From NCBI RefSeq assembly GCF_029201565.1, contig NZ_CP104002.1, positions 3,737,001 through 3,801,000 on the forward strand: 64,000 nt of DNA, given 5' to 3'. Positions 60,655 to 64,000 of this stretch are shown here, in pieces (the stretch's first letter is position 1; each line of letters begins with the position of its first letter). Source of the stretch: Devosia sp. SD17-2. Lineage in GTDB: Bacteria; Pseudomonadota; Alphaproteobacteria; Rhizobiales; Devosiaceae. The position numbers and the translations under genes are program-made. The notes under the pieces were generated by a model. It ran no database searches. It was not told the origin of the DNA and worked only from the letters and a program-made list of their open reading frames with translations.

Positions 60655-62214
60655 TCAGTTCGCCAGCGCGGCGTCCCAGAGATAGACGCGCTCGTCGCGG
60701 CGGGCTTCCCAGTTGATCCGGTTGGACACGCCATAGAAGTCCGGCTGGAAGTAGAGCATCAGCCACGGCGGATCGTTATAAAACACCTCGAGCATGCGGT
60801 TGATGATCGGGCGCTGCTCCTCAGCGGTCGCTGTCTCGGCGATTTCGGCCCAGCCGTCGAACCATTCCGGATTGCTCCAGGAGGTGTAGTTCGTGCCGGA
60901 TTCGACGGTCGCCAGATCGGTCATGTCGATCAGCGGCTCGGAGAGGTTGCCGCCCGAACCGAGGAAGAACAGCGGGCCGGCATCATGGGCCGAGATCAGC
61001 GGCACATAGACGGAGGCAAACTCCATCAGCTCGACTTCCGTCTCGACACCGATATCGGTCAGATACTGGCCGATGGCCTGCAGCACATTGGCATCGTTGA
61101 GGTAGCGACCGCGCGGACCCTGCAGCTTGATGGTGAAACGGACGCCGTTTTCGCCGCGGGGATAGCCGGCTTCATCGAGAAGCTTTTCGGCCATTTCCGG
61201 ATCATAGGCATATGGCTCGATATTCGGGTTGTCGTTAGGCGGATTGACGAGGCCGGTCGCACGCTCGCAGTCGAAATTGAGCAACTGCGTACAGATCGCC
61301 GGCACGTCCAGTGCATACTGCAGGGCAACGCGAACGGCGCTGTTCTGGATCGCGGCACCGCCCTCGCTGGCCTCGGCAAAATCTTCGCGCAGGTTGAAGC
61401 CGACATACATGCGGCGTGTGCCCTGCACGGCCTGCACTGTGGCAGTACCCGACGCGTTGATGGGCTCAAGCTGGTCGGGCGAGACATTGGTGATGATGTC
61501 GACATTGCCCGCGATCAACTCAGCGGCCCGGGTCGAGGCTTCGGGAATGATGCGATAGACCAGTTTGTCGAAAGTGCCGGGGTCGCGATATTTTTCCAAC
61601 ACGATCTCTGACGCGCGATCCCAACGGACGAGCTTGTAGGAGCCCGATCCGATCGGACGCTCGGCCGCTTCATCAAGGCTCATGGCCTCGTAGCTGTCCT
61701 TGCAGTGGATCATCACTTCGCTCATCAGCGTGAAAGCGATCGGGTTCTTGCGGCCGATGGTGATCTTCACCTCGGTGTCGCTGATAGCCTCGGCGCCCTG
61801 GAAGCCGATCGAGGAGTAGATGTAGCCCGGGGTGTTGCCGGTGAACCCATACTGGGGATCGGCCGGGCGGGTGAACGAGTAGGCCACGTCCTCTGCCGTC
61901 AGCGCCTCGCCATCCTCACAGGTCAGGCCTTCTGGAATGGTGTAGGTATATTCCAAACCATCTTCAGACACCGAATAGGACGACGCCAGATCCGGCACGA
62001 TCTCGCCGCTTGGCAGCGGCTCATAGAGCGTACGGAAAATATGGCGCGCGATATTGGAGCTGTCGCGGGCCGCGATCTGGGCTGGATCGAAAGTCGGCGC
62101 ATCGTTGGACAGGCCGACAACGATCGTGTTGGCGCTGGGCTGCGCCAGTGCCGGGATCACGGGCGCGAGCAGCGCAATCGCGCTCGCCGTGATCAGGTGT
62201 TTCATCACTCTCAT
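60655..62214 (-). CDS. Peptide/dipeptide-type ABC solute-binding protein (family 5)
   Basis: 519 residues from the ATG at 62214, after GGAGG. A Sec signal peptide (MKHLITASAIALLAPVIPALAQ) is followed by NTIVVGLSNDAPTFDPAQIAARDSSNIARHIFRTLYEPL, the cluster-5 motif. It is a periplasmic receptor for di/oligopeptides or another small ligand. The permease genes are not in the window. Two amidohydrolase genes lie upstream on the same strand, which suggests uptake and hydrolysis of a shared substrate. Confidence 0.92.
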   Translation of the reverse strand: MRVMKHLITASAIALLAPVIPALAQPSANTIVVGLSNDAPTFDPAQIAARDSSNIARHIFRTLYEPLPSGEIVPDLASSYSVSEDGLEYTYTIPEGLTCEDGEALTAEDVAYSFTRPADPQYGFTGNTPGYIYSSIGFQGAEAISDTEVKITIGRKNPIAFTLMSEVMIHCKDSYEAMSLDEAAERPIGSGSYKLVRWDRASEIVLEKYRDPGTFDKLVYRIIPEASTRAAELIAGNVDIITNVSPDQLEPINASGTATVQAVQGTRRMYVGFNLREDFAEASEGGAAIQNSAVRVALQYALDVPAICTQLLNFDCERATGLVNPPNDNPNIEPYAYDPEMAEKLLDEAGYPRGENGVRFTIKLQGPRGRYLNDANVLQAIGQYLTDIGVETEVELMEFASVYVPLISAHDAGPLFFLGSGGNLSEPLIDMTDLATVESGTNYTSWSNPEWFDGWAEIAETATAEEQRPIINRMLEVFYNDPPWLMLYFQPDFYGVSNRINWEARRDERVYLWDAALAN

Positions 62215-62267
62215 GCTCTTATGCCTCCGCTTTAAAAAAGAGATTTTTGCTTGTTGCTGACGACGGC

Positions 62268-63512
62268 TCAGGCGGCGTCCTGCAGGCGCCGGGAGATCGG
62301 CTGCCCGCCCTTGAAGACGGTCAGTCGGGTCCGATCGCGCAAGATCGAGATTTCCGTTGTCGGGTCCCCTGCTACGAGCACAAGGTCGGCCAGCTTGCCC
62401 GCGACGAGCCGTCCGGCGTCGATCTGCATCAGGTCAGCACCGACCGCCGTCGCGCAGTGGATCGCTTCGATTTCGGAAAAGCCGCCCTCTACCAGAAGCT
62501 CGATCTCACGCAGATTGCCCGTACCGTGCGGCAGGAAAAACCCGGCATCCGAGCCCATGGCAACCTTGACCCCAGCCGCTTTGGCGCGGGTGAGCCGATC
62601 CCATTTTGCGGTCTCGGACTCCCTGGCCCAGCGAAGGGTGCGCTCGGAGGCACCATGCTCGATGATGTAGGCCGACGAGGCCTCATTCACCGCCAGCGTC
62701 GGCACGAGATAAGTGCCGTGCCTTGCCATGTAGTCGAGCGTTTCGTCGTCGATCCAGTGCGCGTGCTCGACCGTGTCGCATCCGGCGCGAATTGCGGCGG
62801 ACAGCGGCGGACCGCCCGAGGTATGCGCGCCAACCATCAGGCCCTGCTCATGAGCTTCCTCGCAGGCAGCCGTGATTTCAGCCAGCGTCATCTCGAAGCG
62901 AAAATAACGCTCGTCGCGGCGCGAGCCGACGCAGGGATTGAGCTTGATGAAATCGGCGCCGCGCTTGATCTGCTCCCGCACGCCGCGGCGGAACCCGTCC
63001 GGCCCTTCGCAATTGGCATTCATGTCCCGGAACATGACGTGATCGCCAAATCCGGGCTGGTCCATGTGACCGCCGGTTACCGTCAGTCCCAGACCGCACG
63101 CCTTGATGCGCGGCCCTTCGATCTGGCCGGCATCAATGGCCCGGCGCAGATCGATAATGGTGCCGCCCGGCGCGTGCATGTCGCGTACCGCAGTGATCCC
63201 ATATTCGAGCGTCTCACGGGCATAGCGCGCTGCCCGAAGGGCCATTGCCGGATAGTGGATCACGGTCGTCTCGGAGCGAAAGGCGTTGAGATCCACCGCT
63301 CCGCTATAGGCCATGTGCACATGGGTATCGATGAGCCCGGGTATGATCGTTGTCCCTGCCGGAGCATCTATGATTTCGGCGCCCTCGGGCTCCCCCAGAT
63401 CGGCCGCACGACCCACTGCCTTGATGCGCTCGCCCTCGATCAGGATCGCCGCTCCTTCGAGAGCTGGCGCACCCGTCCCATCGATAAGCTTGTCAGCTCG
63501 GATCAGTTTCAT
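62268..63512 (-). CDS. Metal-dependent amidohydrolase 1
   Basis: 414 residues. The amidohydrolase fold is shown by LIDTHVHMAYSG (H-x-H), then INLNPCVGS-like FIKLNPCVG, HTSGGPPLSAAIRAGCDTVEHAHWID and AMGSDAGFFLPHGTGNLREIELLVEGGFSEIEAI, with the metal Asp in GSDAG. An N-terminal composite beta-domain binds D-aminoacylase- or prolidase-like enzymes. The substrate is unknown. It overlaps the next upstream amidohydrolase by 4 bases and shares its last 150 residues closely with it. Confidence 0.9.
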   Translation of the reverse strand: MKLIRADKLIDGTGAPALEGAAILIEGERIKAVGRAADLGEPEGAEIIDAPAGTTIIPGLIDTHVHMAYSGAVDLNAFRSETTVIHYPAMALRAARYARETLEYGITAVRDMHAPGGTIIDLRRAIDAGQIEGPRIKACGLGLTVTGGHMDQPGFGDHVMFRDMNANCEGPDGFRRGVREQIKRGADFIKLNPCVGSRRDERYFRFEMTLAEITAACEEAHEQGLMVGAHTSGGPPLSAAIRAGCDTVEHAHWIDDETLDYMARHGTYLVPTLAVNEASSAYIIEHGASERTLRWARESETAKWDRLTRAKAAGVKVAMGSDAGFFLPHGTGNLREIELLVEGGFSEIEAIHCATAVGADLMQIDAGRLVAGKLADLVLVAGDPTTEISILRDRTRLTVFKGGQPISRRLQDAA

Positions 63513-64000
63513 GCGAACACCTCGCCAGGAAAGGAAGAAATCAGTTTGCCGGCTTCGGCGACCTTATAGCCGTCCTTGAAGACGGTCAGCCGGTTGGCAT
63601 CTCCGAGGATGGAGATATCGGCGAGCGGATCGCCATCAACGATCAGCATGTCGGCAAGCTTGCCCTCGGCCAGCAAGCCGACAGGCAGGGACATCAGTTC
63701 GGCGTTGATTCGCGTGGCCGCGATAATGGCTTCCATCTCGGTCAAGCCGCCCTGCACCAGCAGCGCCAGTTCCCGCCAGTGCATGGAGCCATGGGGCACC
63801 ATGAAACCGGCATCGGTGCCCGAGCCGATCTTTATGCCTGCCTTGCGCGCCTTTTCGAGCGAAACCCATTTGGCCTCGCGCGAGGCAAGGGCCCAATCCG
63901 AGAGGGTCTCTCCCGGCGCCAGGGGAACTTCGAAATTGCGCTCATTGACCAAAAGCGTCGGCACGAGGAAGGTACCGCGCTCGGCCATCAGTTCGATGCA
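63509..64000 (-). CDS. Metal-dependent amidohydrolase 2, 5' end outside window
   Basis: Only the C-terminal 163 residues are in the window; the frame is open to the right edge and the ATG at 63988 is internal. KARKAGIKIGSGTDAGFMVPHGSMHWRELALLVQGGLTEMEAI parallels the sister gene, with the metal Asp in SGTDAG. The two look like a tandem duplication that has diverged. They overlap by 4 bases and are probably one operon with the solute-binding protein. Confidence 0.88.
   Translation of the reverse strand, partial: CIELMAERGTFLVPTLLVNERNFEVPLAPGETLSDWALASREAKWVSLEKARKAGIKIGSGTDAGFMVPHGSMHWRELALLVQGGLTEMEAIIAATRINAELMSLPVGLLAEGKLADMLIVDGDPLADISILGDANRLTVFKDGYKVAEAGKLISSFPGEVFA

Overview
The window looks like the chromosome of a GC-rich alphaproteobacterium of the order Hyphomicrobiales, probably close to Devosia. 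The chromosomal part (about 25.1-64 kb) carries genes typical of that group: murA followed by a DUF2948 gene, a TrcR/DUF1013 cell-cycle regulator, DUF1465 and DUF1192 proteins, an aa3-type oxidase subunit IV, a three-subunit pntAA/pntAB/pntB transhydrogenase and an Omp25/31-like beta-barrel. The genus is inferred from gene content only.

Region 1 (1-25.1 kb) is the right-hand part of an integrated genomic island. It ends at a tRNA-Thr(GGU) gene (25107-25181, minus), with a phage-type tyrosine integrase (23637-24920) facing the tRNA 3' end; the left end lies outside the window. From left to right it holds: a truncated beta-helix/membrane protein; a possibly broken HTH gene, a DUF6641 protein and a secreted protein; a lectin-fold protein, a Rossmann reductase and a LysR regulator; two tandem HTH paralogues and a third HTH gene; a translationally coupled operon of a large serine recombinase and two ParB/RepB-like proteins; a DUF6626-like protein and a small HUH-motif protein; a two-gene module with a DpdA-like (tRNA/DNA-guanine transglycosylase fold) protein and an unrecognised 580-residue protein, bounded by identical 19-bp repeats and abutting a catalytic-domain-only tyrosine recombinase; a possible HEPN protein; and a type I restriction-modification operon (hsdR, fused hsdM-hsdS) that continues into an Rx4H HEPN protein and a NucS-like nuclease with a PUA/EVE-like domain.

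The repeat-bounded DpdA-like module is the most likely undescribed system. The sequence shows conserved transglycosylase positions, loss of the usual zinc cluster, a novel partner gene and a repeat architecture that suggests cassette-like mobility. The island also has two recombinases besides the integrase, and a defence operon with modification-related accessory proteins.

Region 2 (25.3-64 kb) is ordinary chromosome: cell-wall synthesis (murA), glycolysis/gluconeogenesis (class I aldolase), a ThiE-like protein with a SEL1 protein, an inositol monophosphatase family enzyme, a TolQ/MotA-type channel with an OmpA-type partner, an ABC exporter, rpmE, trcR, a TauE/SafE permease, an M3 peptidase, pntAA-pntAB-pntB, a DsbA/FrnE oxidoreductase, an efflux MFS protein, rpsU, purE-purK, a sigma-54 activator with a receiver domain, an outer-membrane barrel protein, and at the right edge a peptide-type solute-binding protein with two amidohydrolases. 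Two insertion sequences interrupt it: an IS1182-family element that duplicated the aldolase terminator (22-bp duplication), and an IS5-family element upstream of rpsU. One hydrolase gene (48364-49943) is split by a frameshift. Palindromic intergenic repeats sit at 35.46-35.63 and 42.05-42.30 kb.
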